Positions 54,660-63,907 of a stretch of DNA of 64,000 bases are shown here, one piece after another. The stretch is from positions 1 to 64,000 of the forward strand of contig CAYSRG010000002.1 of NCBI GenBank assembly GCA_964433555.1, in the 5' to 3' direction. Source of the stretch: Stramentimicrobium sp964433555. GTDB taxonomy: Bacteria; Atribacterota; Phoenicimicrobiia; Phoenicimicrobiales; Stramentimicrobiaceae. Each line of letters begins with the position of its first letter. The first letter of the stretch is position 1. Position numbers and translations under genes: made by a program. The notes below the pieces were generated by a model. The model ran no database searches. It worked only from the letters and a program-made list of their open reading frames with translations, and was not told the DNA's origin.

Positions 54660-55535
54660 TTATATTTTGGTACCAAATAAACCCTGGGGTCTAATCAGAA
54701 CCACAATCAACATTACCACAAACGCAATGACATTTGACCATGAACCAGAAATATATCCTATTGCTATAGACTCTATAATACCTAAAATTAATCCGCAAAC
54801 CAATCCTCCCTTTAAATTGCCCAAACCAGCAACAATTGAAACAGCCAGCATTTTTAACGCAACAAATTCACCTAACCAGGGAGAAGCAGAGCCTATTAGC
54901 ATTGAAAAAAGCAGAGCTGAAAAACCACCTAAAATACCAACAATTAAATAACTAAATATGCTGGTTTTGATAATTGGAATACCCACCAAGCTAGCTGCAA
55001 AGAGATTTTCGGCAATAGCCCTAAAGAATCTCCCTTGATTAGTATGGTAAAGAAGATAAAAAAATATTAATACGGCAATAATTCCACCGCCTAAAGCAAA
55101 TAGCTGCCCTTTGGATATCGTAATTAATCCAAAACTCAGAATGCTTCCACCAATCCATTTATAGGGAAAAGAAACTGGAAATCCATAGTTAATAGAATGG
55201 GACATAATATCCATTGCGATCATAGCCATACCCATTGAGGCAATAAAAGAGGCATTAATATCCACACCTGGTGTACTATTGATTTTTCTAAAAATAGGTT
55301 CACTTAAAATACTTAAGATAATTGAAACAGATAAACCAGCCAGAATAACTAAAAAAATATTGTTGCTGAATTGTAATACCCACCAGTAGGTATACATGGA
55401 AATAACCACAATTTGGGGGTAAGCAAATTGAATGATTTTGGCGACCAAAAGCATTAAATTGAAACCAGTAACCAACAAAACATAAATGCTTCCTAAGGCT
55501 AACCCACTTATTAATTGAGCTATAAATATTTCCAT
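54660..55535 (-). CDS. livH: Branched-chain amino-acid type ABC permease (LivH family)
   Basis: The 291-residue permease has the LivH pattern: 'LISGLALGSIYVLLVTGFNLM' at the N-terminus and 'NQGRFFRAIAENLFAASLVGI' in the cytoplasmic loop that contacts the ATPases. It starts behind GGGAGAG. It pairs with LivM. Confidence 0.93.
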   Translation of the reverse strand: MEIFIAQLISGLALGSIYVLLVTGFNLMLLVAKIIQFAYPQIVVISMYTYWWVLQFSNNIFLVILAGLSVSIILSILSEPIFRKINSTPGVDINASFIASMGMAMIAMDIMSHSINYGFPVSFPYKWIGGSILSFGLITISKGQLFALGGGIIAVLIFFYLLYHTNQGRFFRAIAENLFAASLVGIPIIKTSIFSYLIVGILGGFSALLFSMLIGSASPWLGEFVALKMLAVSIVAGLGNLKGGLVCGLILGIIESIAIGYISGSWSNVIAFVVMLIVVLIRPQGLFGTKI

Positions 55536-55586
55536 CGATATCTCTCCCTGACAAATTAGATAAAACGATTTATTGTAGTTCTTTTA

Positions 55587-56288
55587 TTAATTACTGCCAA
55601 GATAAGCTTGTCGAATCTTGGGATTATCTATAATATCACCAGAAAATCCAGTCATAGCAATTTCACCAGTTTGCATTACATAACAACGATGACTGCATTC
55701 TAAAGCCTTTTTAGCGTTTTGTTCGGCTAATAGTATCGAATATCCCTCTTTATTTAACTCTAAAAGAATATTAAAAATTTCTGTTACAATTTTGGGGGCT
55801 AATCCCAAAGAAGGCTCATCTATTAGAATTAATTTGGGTTTAGACATTAAGGCACGCCCCATGGATAGCATTTGTTGTTCTCCTCCGCTTAATGTTCCGG
55901 CTATTTGACTGCTTCTTTCCTGTAAAATAGGAAAGTATGTAAAAACTCTTTCTAGATTTTTTTCAAAATTATCATAATCATGATAGGCTCCCAATTGTAG
56001 ATTTTCTAACACTGTCATGGAAGTGAAAATAACATGACCTTCCGGAATAAGGCACAATCCTAAACTTACAATCTTATCAGTGGATTGTCGAGTAATGTCT
56101 ATTCCCAAAAACTGAACTCTACCTTTATCGGGTCTCTGAATTCCCAGTATTGCTTTTAACAAAGATGTTTTACCAGCACCATTTGCACCAATTAATGCTA
56201 CAAATTCCCCTTGTTTTATTTCAATATTAACTTTTTTAACAGCTTTGATAGGTCCATATGTAATTGAAAGACCTTCGGTTTTTAAAAT
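55587..56288 (-). CDS. livF: Branched-chain amino-acid type ABC ATPase (LivF family)
   Basis: The ATPase has Walker A 'GANGAGKTS', the signature 'LSGGEQQM' and Walker B 'LILIDEPSLGLA'. The longest frame starts at ATG 56360, 71 nt inside livG, with an implausible tail. A GGAGAAG site at the end of livG precedes an in-frame ATT at 56286-56288 that yields 'LKTEGLSITYG', the usual first residues of LivF. I propose ATT initiation (inference). LivG and LivF together energise LivHM. Confidence 0.85.
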   Translation of the reverse strand: MLKTEGLSITYGPIKAVKKVNIEIKQGEFVALIGANGAGKTSLLKAILGIQRPDKGRVQFLGIDITRQSTDKIVSLGLCLIPEGHVIFTSMTVLENLQLGAYHDYDNFEKNLERVFTYFPILQERSSQIAGTLSGGEQQMLSMGRALMSKPKLILIDEPSLGLAPKIVTEIFNILLELNKEGYSILLAEQNAKKALECSHRCYVMQTGEIAMTGFSGDIIDNPKIRQAYLGSN

Positions 56289-56289
56289 A

Positions 56290-57063
56290 TTACTTTTCTT
56301 CTCCAAGATAAGCCTCCAATACTCTGGGATCTCTCTGAACTTGTTCGGGAGTTCCTTCACTTATTTTTATTCCAAAATCAAGAACGGTAATCCATTCAGA
56401 AACTTCAGTAATAAAATTCATATCATGGCTTACGACAATAATAGTAACTCCTTCTTTGTTAATTTGCCTGATAATTTTTGCGACTTCTCTTGATTCTTCA
56501 ATTCCCATCCCTGAGGTGGGTTCATCAAGCATTAGAAGTTTAGGATTTGATATTAAAGCACGAGCTATCTGTACTAACTGGCGCTCTACCCAAACCAATT
56601 CATTAGTCCAGCGTTCTGCAAAATTTGATATGTTAATAAATTTTAAAACTTTTTCAGCTTCCTCTGTAATTTCTTTTTCTTGCTTATTAAATTGTAAGGG
56701 ATTTAAAAAGAAAGATTTAATGGGATTTTGTTTGAAATTATACCTTCCCGACATAACATTATCCAAAACTGTCATATTTGATACCAATTTTCCGGCTTGA
56801 AATGTTCTACTGATTCCCATTCTATTAATATCTTCTGCAGGTATATTACTAATGTCCACAGAATTAAAATATATTTTTCCTTCTGTTGGTGGAAATAATC
56901 CGGAAACAACATTAAAAAAAGTAGATTTCCCTGCACCGTTTGGTCCAATTAAACCATGAATGGTATTCTCTTGAATGTTAATATCAATATTCTTTAAAGC
57001 TTGTAAACCGCCAAAATTCTTACATAGATTTACAACTCTTAATATCGTCTTTCCTTCTATCAT
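56290..57063 (-). CDS. livG: Branched-chain amino-acid type ABC ATPase (LivG family)
   Basis: The 257-residue ATPase has Walker A 'GPNGAGKST', the LivG-type signature region 'VWVERQLVQIARAL' and Walker B 'LLMLDEPTSGMG'. It is the first intact gene of the importer operon after the damaged aminotransferase. Strong ribosome-binding site AAGGAGAAA. Confidence 0.93.
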   Translation of the reverse strand: MIEGKTILRVVNLCKNFGGLQALKNIDINIQENTIHGLIGPNGAGKSTFFNVVSGLFPPTEGKIYFNSVDISNIPAEDINRMGISRTFQAGKLVSNMTVLDNVMSGRYNFKQNPIKSFFLNPLQFNKQEKEITEEAEKVLKFINISNFAERWTNELVWVERQLVQIARALISNPKLLMLDEPTSGMGIEESREVAKIIRQINKEGVTIIVVSHDMNFITEVSEWITVLDFGIKISEGTPEQVQRDPRVLEAYLGEEK

Positions 57064-57173
57064 TATAAAATAATATTTCTCCTTTAGAACTGTGATATGT
57101 CTTCAAAAATTTCCCATATTCTTCTATTTATTCCTTAGCTAATCCCCTAAAACACTCTTTACTTCCTATTAAT

Positions 57174-58128
57174 TCATCTTTGTTTAGTGCAATAATTTGC
57201 AGCAACTGCATCATCCGGTATCTCCATATCTTTATCTAGCTGTTTTTCAGTGATCAACAGAGGTGGTTGAATCCTGAGCACATTTCCATAAATCCCACCT
57301 AACCCTATCAGTAAATTATTTTCTCTGCACAATTCCTGTATTTGTGTTGCTTCTTCTGCCTCTGGTAATTTGTCTTTATCTTTTACCAACTCAATACTAA
57401 TCATTAAGCCTTGCTCTCTCACATCACCGATGAGATGGTATTTTTTCATAAGTTCATCTTTTAATTTTTGAATAAAATAGTTTCCTTTTTCCAAAGTTTT
57501 CTCAGGAATTTTCTCATCTAATAAAAATTCGATTTAGTTATTGCCGCAGCACTGGATATCGGATTACCTCCAAATGTAGATAGGTGATCCCCCGGTCTAA
57601 AAGAACTTGCAATCTCATCCCTGGTGATAAAAGCACTTAAAGGGAGCCCTCCAGCAATGCCTTTGGCCATATTCATGATATCATTTATACTTTATAATGC
57701 TCAACAGCAAATAATTTACCAGTTCGTCCAAATCCCGACTGCACTTCATCGGCAATAAATAAAATTTGAAAATCAGGTAGCATTTGTCCTGGTAAGGCAA
57801 TGAATTCATATTTTCCAGTAAATTGCTTAGCTATGCTTAACGCACCTTCAATAGCTTCAGCTCCACTATTGGAAAAAAATGTTTTATTGAGCCTGCCAGG
57901 GGTATTTTGGGCTAATTTTTCTGCTACTAATGCAGGTGGTTCTGAATAATAAACATAGGCACAACAATGTACTAATTTATCTATCTGATCCTTAGCAGCC
58001 TTAATAATTCTTGGATTTCTATGCCCAGCATTGTTTACTGCAATACCAGCAAAGCAATCAATATACTCTTTGCCACCGATATCATATACCAATACTCCTT
58101 CAGCATGACTAATTATGACATCTTCCAT
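57174..58128 (-). pseudogene. Decayed class III aminotransferase gene
   Basis: Fragments of a PLP-dependent omega-aminotransferase (4-aminobutyrate / ornithine type) are still readable: 'YIDCFAGIAVNNAGHRNPRII', 'TFFSNSGAEAIEGALSIAKQFTGKYEFIAL', 'FIADEVQSGFGRTGKLFAVEHY', 'GIAGGLPLSAFITRDEI', and a C-terminus with 'LRIQPPLLITEKQLD'. About 100 residues with the fold's middle are missing between the second and third blocks, a stop follows 'HYKV', and at least one frameshift lies near 57535. It is clearly non-functional. It was probably the first gene of the amino-acid operon. Confidence 0.9.
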
Positions 58129-58317
58129 TTTCTTAACACTATAAGTATTGACATACTTTTCATACTTTTACTTAATATTCATATGATTATCCTATCCCCC
58201 CTTAGGATTAAATTAACATTTACCATTTAACAGTAGTGATTTATTTTGTTTTTGTTATATTTATCATTTTTCCATGATTTCATTATTTCATAATAACCTC
58301 TTCGTTATTAATATTCA

Positions 58318-58346
58318 ATAATAAAAGGCTTTATAGTTCGTGTCAA
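58318..58346 (-). promoter_or_regulatory. Hybrid promoter at the insertion-sequence end
   Basis: On the minus strand TTGACA (rc 58341-58346), a perfect -35 box inside the element's terminal repeat, is followed after 17 nt by TATTAT (rc 58318-58323) in the flanking DNA. It points towards the aminotransferase relic and the Liv importer. Confidence 0.6.
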
Positions 58347-59164
58347 CAACTTGTGGGTACTTTCCCTTACCTCAAAAATATGGAAATTAATAGTATACTC
58401 CTATATTCTTTTGTAAATAATCCAATTAATAAATTAGGTAATTAGTTCATTTAGTTCATCTTTTCTCTGGAGATGCTTGCTTTTTTTCTTCTGTTTTTGC
58501 AGGTATATGATGGTAGGGTCTAATTCCAAATAGAGGGCTTCCTGGTCTGATTTATTTGGATTTAGCGTTGTTTGTTTTAAGGTTTCAGTTAAGTTTTGGT
58601 CAAAGGTATCTTCTTCTTTTTGAGTCTGAGTACCCTTGAGTTGCACCTGTTTTCGGATAGCCTTAAAGCTGATGGAGTTCTCGCAACAGTATTGGTAGTT
58701 GCTAGCAAGATAAGGAAAAAAGGCCAGTTATCTTCTGATAATGTGTGCTCATACGCTGATTGGATTTGAGATCCAAGACCTCATCCAAAAGACAACGGTA
58801 ATGACCTTCTTGATCTCAGTAGAGATATTTTGATAGACGATATTACCTAACATGGTCGAGAGGTATTTATTGTGTTTTCTACAATTGGTGAGTTTGCTTC
58901 CTTGTCTTTCTTTCCTTAATTTATTGTCAAGGTAATTTGGTATTTCGGTTAGGATAAACTGACCTATGATTTAGGCTATATTAAAAACAAATTACTTTAG
59001 ATACTGGAATTGAGTTTGCTTTCTGGTGTATTTAGCTCAAAAGATGGTAGGGTTATAGTAAATTTTAATTCTTTCATAAGGTAGATTTACCTCCTATTTA
59101 GAAAAAGAATGTTTCTTCTTTTTCTTTATTTTATTTCTTGAGGTAAGTCTACTTTTTTGTTGAC
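58342..59164. mobile_element. Eroded insertion sequence, UPF0236/ISLre2-like
   Basis: Imperfect terminal inverted repeats frame the element: GTCAACAA...CTTACCTCAA at 58342-58375 against TTGAGGTAAG...TTGTTGAC at 59138-59164. The interior holds one damaged transposase ORF. The element is about 820 bp, far shorter than intact ISLre2-family elements, so it has lost a large internal part. Confidence 0.6.
58434..59077 (-). pseudogene. Degraded UPF0236-type transposase
   Basis: Starting at an ATG behind AGGAGGT (59077), the frame stops after 26 codons. Further pieces reappear in other frames: 'EGHYRCLLDEVLDLKSNQRMS', 'SISFKAIRKQVQ' and an open 70-residue end (58434-58646) with 'ALYLELDPTIIYLQKQKKK'. 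These resemble the middle of UPF0236 transposases. Many stops and frameshifts; the C-terminal catalytic part is absent. Confidence 0.55.
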
Positions 59165-59252
59165 TTACTGGCAAGTGTTATCCCAGAAACACCTATTAAA
59201 ATTTAACACTATCACTTTATAAATTTTACATTAACTGAGGAGAGTTAGAGAT

Positions 59253-60617
59253 TCATTTCATTTTAATAACCAGATAAGGTCCCTCTCTCAAAAAAGCCAT
59301 AGAAGTCTTCTCTTTCTTTAATACATAGTGGTAAATAGCCTGTTGAAGCATAGTAGTAATATCGGGAGGGTACTCCTTGATAAATTGATACCCGCTTACT
59401 CCTGGTAGGGTAATCAGGATTTCGGGAGGGATGTTGACGGTACAATAGATGAGATGTTCTTCTCCTCCTATTCGCAGAAAAAGCTGTTCCCATTTCTGCA
59501 CTTCCCATTGGTCATGAGCAAAGTCCCACCTGGAACTTAAGAGCAAGGAAGAGAAATTACCCACGCCCACCTCTTTTAGTTTCTTCAGTAAATCTTTGTA
59601 ATGCTGACTGCCAATAGGTTCCCTATCTTGGTTATGGGCTAATAGAATAATGTATCCTCCCTTCTTCACTGCTGGTAGGGCAGCCCAAACTCCTTTGATA
59701 GCTTGATAATGATTTAGGGCTCCTTTCCCTCCGTGGGTTAAGACAACATCGTATTTATGATCTATGGTAAGTTCTGAGAAGAGACGCAGCTGATCCACTG
59801 CCTTCTGGTGAGATTCCTCCAGATTCCCGGTAGTTATACCACAGATATGCAAGTCACCGTTTAGCAAGACATTTACTGCAAAATCAATTCTGGTTCTCCG
59901 GGCTACTTCTAAGGCAAACTCATGACAGGGATTATGGGAAAAGATGAGATTATCAGCATTAGGATCAGCCATAAACTCAGGTCCATGAAAGATCTGAGTA
60001 GCCTCCAGATTAACCATACCAGGACAAATAGCTTTTCGGCCTCCGGAGGCACCAGCCATAAAGTGGGCTTCTACCAGTCCAGTTACAATATGAAGGTCTG
60101 ATTGGATAAAATCCCTGTTAATCTTTACCGGAATTCCTTTGACCTTTCCTATAGAGACCAGATCTCTACTATAACAATCATGGTCTAGCAATTGATAGTG
60201 ATTAAAGATCTCGTCTCCAAAGGCTTCTCTCTTCCAGCTAGCAGAAGTAGGAGTATGTGTTCCGGTGCCAATAATGATCTTGATATGCTGTCTTTTAATG
60301 CCAGCTTTTGCCAGACGGGAGAGGATGGGTGAGAGGATATTCTCATTCTTGGTACAATTATAAGGTACCGGACGGGTATTATCAGATACTACAATAGCTG
60401 CAGTAAGTTCATCAGCAGGTTTGGAGTGAGAGAGGACAATATCCTCAATTCTCTTGCTCTGGATAGGATTCTGGAAGGCATAGTCAATTTCTTCTGCTAC
60501 CTCCTCAAGAGGAGGAACTGGTTTCATCTGTAATAAATCACAGGTAGTAGGGACTTCTACTGTAAGATTATTCTCCAAATACTCAATGTTTATTTTTTGC
60601 CAACTGTAGGTACTCAT
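59253..60617 (-). CDS. larA: Nickel-pincer-cofactor lactate racemase family protein
   Basis: The 454-residue LarA-family protein interconverts D- and L-lactate (or related 2-hydroxyacids) with a nickel-pincer nucleotide. Key residues visible are His in 'GTGTHTPTS', 'GLVEAHFMAGASGGRKAICPG' region (catalytic His and the cofactor lysine) and 'QIFHGPEF'. It sits next to a GlcD-type dehydrogenase and EtfAB, supporting lactate. No larB, larC or larE is in the window, so cofactor synthesis must be encoded elsewhere. Confidence 0.9.
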   Translation of the reverse strand: MSTYSWQKINIEYLENNLTVEVPTTCDLLQMKPVPPLEEVAEEIDYAFQNPIQSKRIEDIVLSHSKPADELTAAIVVSDNTRPVPYNCTKNENILSPILSRLAKAGIKRQHIKIIIGTGTHTPTSASWKREAFGDEIFNHYQLLDHDCYSRDLVSIGKVKGIPVKINRDFIQSDLHIVTGLVEAHFMAGASGGRKAICPGMVNLEATQIFHGPEFMADPNADNLIFSHNPCHEFALEVARRTRIDFAVNVLLNGDLHICGITTGNLEESHQKAVDQLRLFSELTIDHKYDVVLTHGGKGALNHYQAIKGVWAALPAVKKGGYIILLAHNQDREPIGSQHYKDLLKKLKEVGVGNFSSLLLSSRWDFAHDQWEVQKWEQLFLRIGGEEHLIYCTVNIPPEILITLPGVSGYQFIKEYPPDITTMLQQAIYHYVLKKEKTSMAFLREGPYLVIKMK

Positions 60618-60675
60618 TCTCTCCTCTAATATTGAATTTTAATATTTTTTGATTTTTCTCACTAATTAATTTATT

Positions 60676-62085
60676 TTAGAAGATCTTTCCTGGATTCATA
60701 ATATTTTTAGTATCAATAGCATTTTTTATTTTCTTCATTAACTTAATTTCTTCTTCACTACAAAATAAATTTAAATATTCTTTTCTTTTTAGACCAATAC
60801 CGTGTTCTCCACTAATAGTTCCGCCCTTTTCCTTAACTAGATGATACAGGTCCACTAAAATTTTATTTTCTATATCTAACCACTCTTGGTAAGTTTGAGC
60901 AGGATTCTTAACTATCGTAGCATGCAAATTGCCATCACCAGCATGACCATAGCAAGGAATTAAAGTACTATATTTTTGGGCAATTCTTTGAATCTCTTCC
61001 ACAACCTCAGCAATTACTGAAATCGGAACTACAATATCCTCTATACTTTGCTGAGGACTAATAACCTTAAAAGCCTCTGCGATATTTCTTCTTACTGCCC
61101 AGACTCTTTCTTGCGTAGTATAGTTATCTGCTACATAAACTTCTAATGCTCCTTGGTTTAGACATAGTTCGCCAATAGTTTCTGCTTCTAATTCTACTTC
61201 TTTACGATTATTTCCATCTACTTCCACTAAAAGCATTGCACCAGCTTGTTGATAGGGTAGATGCTCATTTAAATATTGACAGGAGGTCTGCACTGAGAGC
61301 TGATCCATAAATTCAATAGATGTGGGGATAATTTTAGTTTCAGTCATGATTTTTGGTACACTCAGGATAGCCTGATTTAGATCTTTATACAAAATTAACA
61401 AATCAACAATTGCTATTGGAAGCGGTAATAATTTAACAATTATTTTTGTCACAATTCCTAAAGTGCCTTCTGATCCTATAAAAATCTGTTTTAAATTATA
61501 GCCAGTAACATCTTTAACCCTCTTGCCGCCTAATGTTACTATTGCACCATCAGGCAAAACCACTTCCAATCCCATAATATATCGATCAGTAACACCATAT
61601 TTAACTGCTCTACCTCCCCCGGCATTTTCAGCTACATTACCACCAATAAAGCAGGTCTCCACACTCATGGGATAACCAGCAAAAAACAGACCAAACTCTT
61701 TTACTTTTTCATTCACTTCATTAGTAACTACTCCTGGTTCTAGCGTTACCATCATATTTTGGCTATCAATTTCTAAAATTCTATTCATTTTCTCTAACGA
61801 AAGAACTATGCCTCCATGAACTGGAATAGCACCACCAGAAAGACCGCTGCCAGCTCCCCGAGGAGTAACTGGTATATTATTCTCATAAGCTAATTTCATA
61901 ATTTTAGATACTTGTTCAGTTTTTCTTGGCATTATAACAACTTCAGGAAAATGTGCGAACTGATCAACAGGTGTTTCATCATGAGTATAAGGCTCTAATT
62001 TTTCTTTATCTACAAAAACAAAATTTTTCCCACAAATTTCTTCTAGTTTTTTTATAGTAGAATTGGATATAGGATTATATTTCAT
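60676..62085 (-). CDS. FAD-linked 2-hydroxyacid dehydrogenase (GlcD/LctD-like)
   Basis: The 469-residue PCMH-type flavoprotein has the FAD motif 'TPRGAGSGLSGGAIPVHGGIVLSL', 'GGNVAENAGGGRAVKYG' and the C-terminal 'CYGHAGDGNLHATIV' and 'SGEHGIGLKRKEYL'. With EtfAB it forms the lactate dehydrogenase complex that drives endergonic lactate oxidation by NAD+ using reduced ferredoxin (electron confurcation), as in Acetobacterium (known family role). Its start overlaps etfA by 11 nt. Confidence 0.93.
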   Translation of the reverse strand: MKYNPISNSTIKKLEEICGKNFVFVDKEKLEPYTHDETPVDQFAHFPEVVIMPRKTEQVSKIMKLAYENNIPVTPRGAGSGLSGGAIPVHGGIVLSLEKMNRILEIDSQNMMVTLEPGVVTNEVNEKVKEFGLFFAGYPMSVETCFIGGNVAENAGGGRAVKYGVTDRYIMGLEVVLPDGAIVTLGGKRVKDVTGYNLKQIFIGSEGTLGIVTKIIVKLLPLPIAIVDLLILYKDLNQAILSVPKIMTETKIIPTSIEFMDQLSVQTSCQYLNEHLPYQQAGAMLLVEVDGNNRKEVELEAETIGELCLNQGALEVYVADNYTTQERVWAVRRNIAEAFKVISPQQSIEDIVVPISVIAEVVEEIQRIAQKYSTLIPCYGHAGDGNLHATIVKNPAQTYQEWLDIENKILVDLYHLVKEKGGTISGEHGIGLKRKEYLNLFCSEEEIKLMKKIKNAIDTKNIMNPGKIF

Positions 62086-63088
62086 TTGTTTTCCTTTTTT
62101 CTTCCAATTTCTTCTTTAATAAAGGTACAATTTCAAATAAGTCGCCTACAATACCAAAATCAGCAATCTTAAAAATATCTGCCAGGGGATCATTATTTAT
62201 AGCTATAATAGTTTCCGAGGTTTTTATTCCGGCAAGATGCTGTATAGCTCCAGAAATACCAATGGCTAAATAAGCTTTTGGATTTACCGTTTTACCACTT
62301 AAGCCTACCTGATGAGGGTAGGAAATCCAACCCCTATCCACTACTTCCCGAGATGCACCGACAGCCGCTTCTAGCTGTTTAGCTAACTCACGAATTAAAG
62401 TGAGGTTTTCCTTTCTCTTTAATCCTCTTCCTCCAGAGACGATAATGTCTGCTGTTGAAAAATCTATCTCCTCTTTCTCATTTTTCTGAAATCCCATATG
62501 TATTACTTTTCGATCAAAAAGAGCGTCATCAATCTCTATGGAAATAATCCTTCCTTTTTTGTTTTCATCTCGAAGAAGCATCTTTTTAGACTTTGGTCTT
62601 ACAGTAGCCATCTGAGGCTTTCTTTCTGGTGTTTTAATAGTTGCCATTATATTTCCACCAATAGCTGGTCTAATCTGTAACAACAAACCAGTATCTTTTT
62701 CGATTTTTAAATCAGTACAGTCAGCTGTTAATCCGGTTCCTAATTTTACCGATAAATGGGGCATTAGAGTTCTACCCTGTGTAGTAGCTCCAGCAATTAC
62801 GATTTGAGGTTGAAATTTCTTGATTAAAAAATCAAGTATATTACTATGATTTTCTACGATAAAAGGAAATAAATATTTATGACTTATCTTGTATACACGA
62901 TCAGCTCCTCGATAAATTAATTCTCGTAACTCTTCTTCTGATAGATTATTACCAAAAACAACAGCAGATAATGGAACACCCAGTTCTTTAGCTAAAGGGC
63001 TTCCCCACGCCAATAATTCGTATGAGATATTTTTAATTTGTTGGCTTTCAGTTACTTCCGAAATTGTCCATATTTCTTCTTCTTTCAT
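62075..63088 (-). CDS. etfA: Electron transfer flavoprotein alpha subunit
   Basis: The 337-residue EtfA has the C-terminal FAD-binding signature 'YPHQVGLSGKTVNPKAYLAIGISGAIQHLAG' and 'AINNDPLADIFKIADFGIVGD'. It pairs with EtfB 15 nt upstream and passes electrons to or from the adjacent dehydrogenase. Confidence 0.95.
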   Translation of the reverse strand: MKEEEIWTISEVTESQQIKNISYELLAWGSPLAKELGVPLSAVVFGNNLSEEELRELIYRGADRVYKISHKYLFPFIVENHSNILDFLIKKFQPQIVIAGATTQGRTLMPHLSVKLGTGLTADCTDLKIEKDTGLLLQIRPAIGGNIMATIKTPERKPQMATVRPKSKKMLLRDENKKGRIISIEIDDALFDRKVIHMGFQKNEKEEIDFSTADIIVSGGRGLKRKENLTLIRELAKQLEAAVGASREVVDRGWISYPHQVGLSGKTVNPKAYLAIGISGAIQHLAGIKTSETIIAINNDPLADIFKIADFGIVGDLFEIVPLLKKKLEEKRKTNEI

Positions 63089-63103
63089 ACTGCCTTACCT
63101 ATT

Positions 63104-63907
63104 TTAAAATGAGATAATTTTTCTCTTTTCTAAGAAAGAGATTAATCGATCAATCGCTTCTGATAATGTTCTTTCATCTTTTACCTTTAATATGGTTCCT
63201 TTTCTAACCACCTGTGGGCGATATATTTTAACCACCCTTGTAGGAGAACCCTTAAGACCTAATTTATTTCCCGGGATACCAATATCTATACTATTGTAAA
63301 CTGGTATACCAATGGTACGTGCTCTCTGTTTTCCTCGTAAGGTAGGCAGGCGAGGATATGAAATTTCTTTTACTACAGTCAATAATGCTGGTAAAGGTAT
63401 TTTTAATCTTTCCGTACCTTCTTCAATTAAACGCTGTACAGTAATGTATTGCTTGTTAACACTTTCTATCTTCCTAGTATATGTTGATAAAGGGATATTC
63501 AAAAAAGAGGCAATCCCGGGACCTACCTGACCGGTATCCCCATCAGTAGCTCTTTCTCCGGTAATAATTAAATCGTAAGCTTTGATTTTCTTAATTATAG
63601 CAGCAAGTGAATAGGCAGTTGCCCAAGTATCCGAACCGGCAAATTCCTTTCCGGATAGGAGTATTGCCTCATCAGCACCCATTGCTATAGCCTCCCTTAA
63701 GGCTTCTTCAGCTTTTGGTGGCCCCATGGTGATGACAGTAATAGTGCCACCATGATTTTCCCTTAGTTGAATCGCTAATTCAATGGCATATAAATCTAAA
63801 GGGTTGATGATATTTTCAACACCATCACGAATTACTGTTCCAGTCTCTTCATTTATCTTTACCTGACTGGTCTCAGGAACCTGCTTGATTGGTACAATAA
63901 TTTTCAA
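63104..63907 (-). CDS. etfB: Electron transfer flavoprotein beta subunit
   Basis: The 267-residue EtfB has the nucleotide-binding 'YDLIITGERATDGDTGQVGPGIASFL', which resembles the bifurcating type that holds FAD where other Etfs hold AMP, and 'LPALLTVVKEISYPRLPTL'. TTG start behind AGAGGAG. First gene of the larA-glcD-etfAB order in transcription. 63908-64000 is leader; the promoter may lie beyond the window. Confidence 0.95.
   Translation of the reverse strand: MKIIVPIKQVPETSQVKINEETGTVIRDGVENIINPLDLYAIELAIQLRENHGGTITVITMGPPKAEEALREAIAMGADEAILLSGKEFAGSDTWATAYSLAAIIKKIKAYDLIITGERATDGDTGQVGPGIASFLNIPLSTYTRKIESVNKQYITVQRLIEEGTERLKIPLPALLTVVKEISYPRLPTLRGKQRARTIGIPVYNSIDIGIPGNKLGLKGSPTRVVKIYRPQVVRKGTILKVKDERTLSEAIDRLISFLEKRKIISF

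Noticed and set aside
56456..56800. 114-residue + strand ORF inside livG
   Set aside because: Antisense shadow of an intact ABC ATPase.
58021..58230. 69-residue + strand ORF near the aminotransferase relic
   Set aside because: Overlaps the relic antisense and has no ribosome-binding site.
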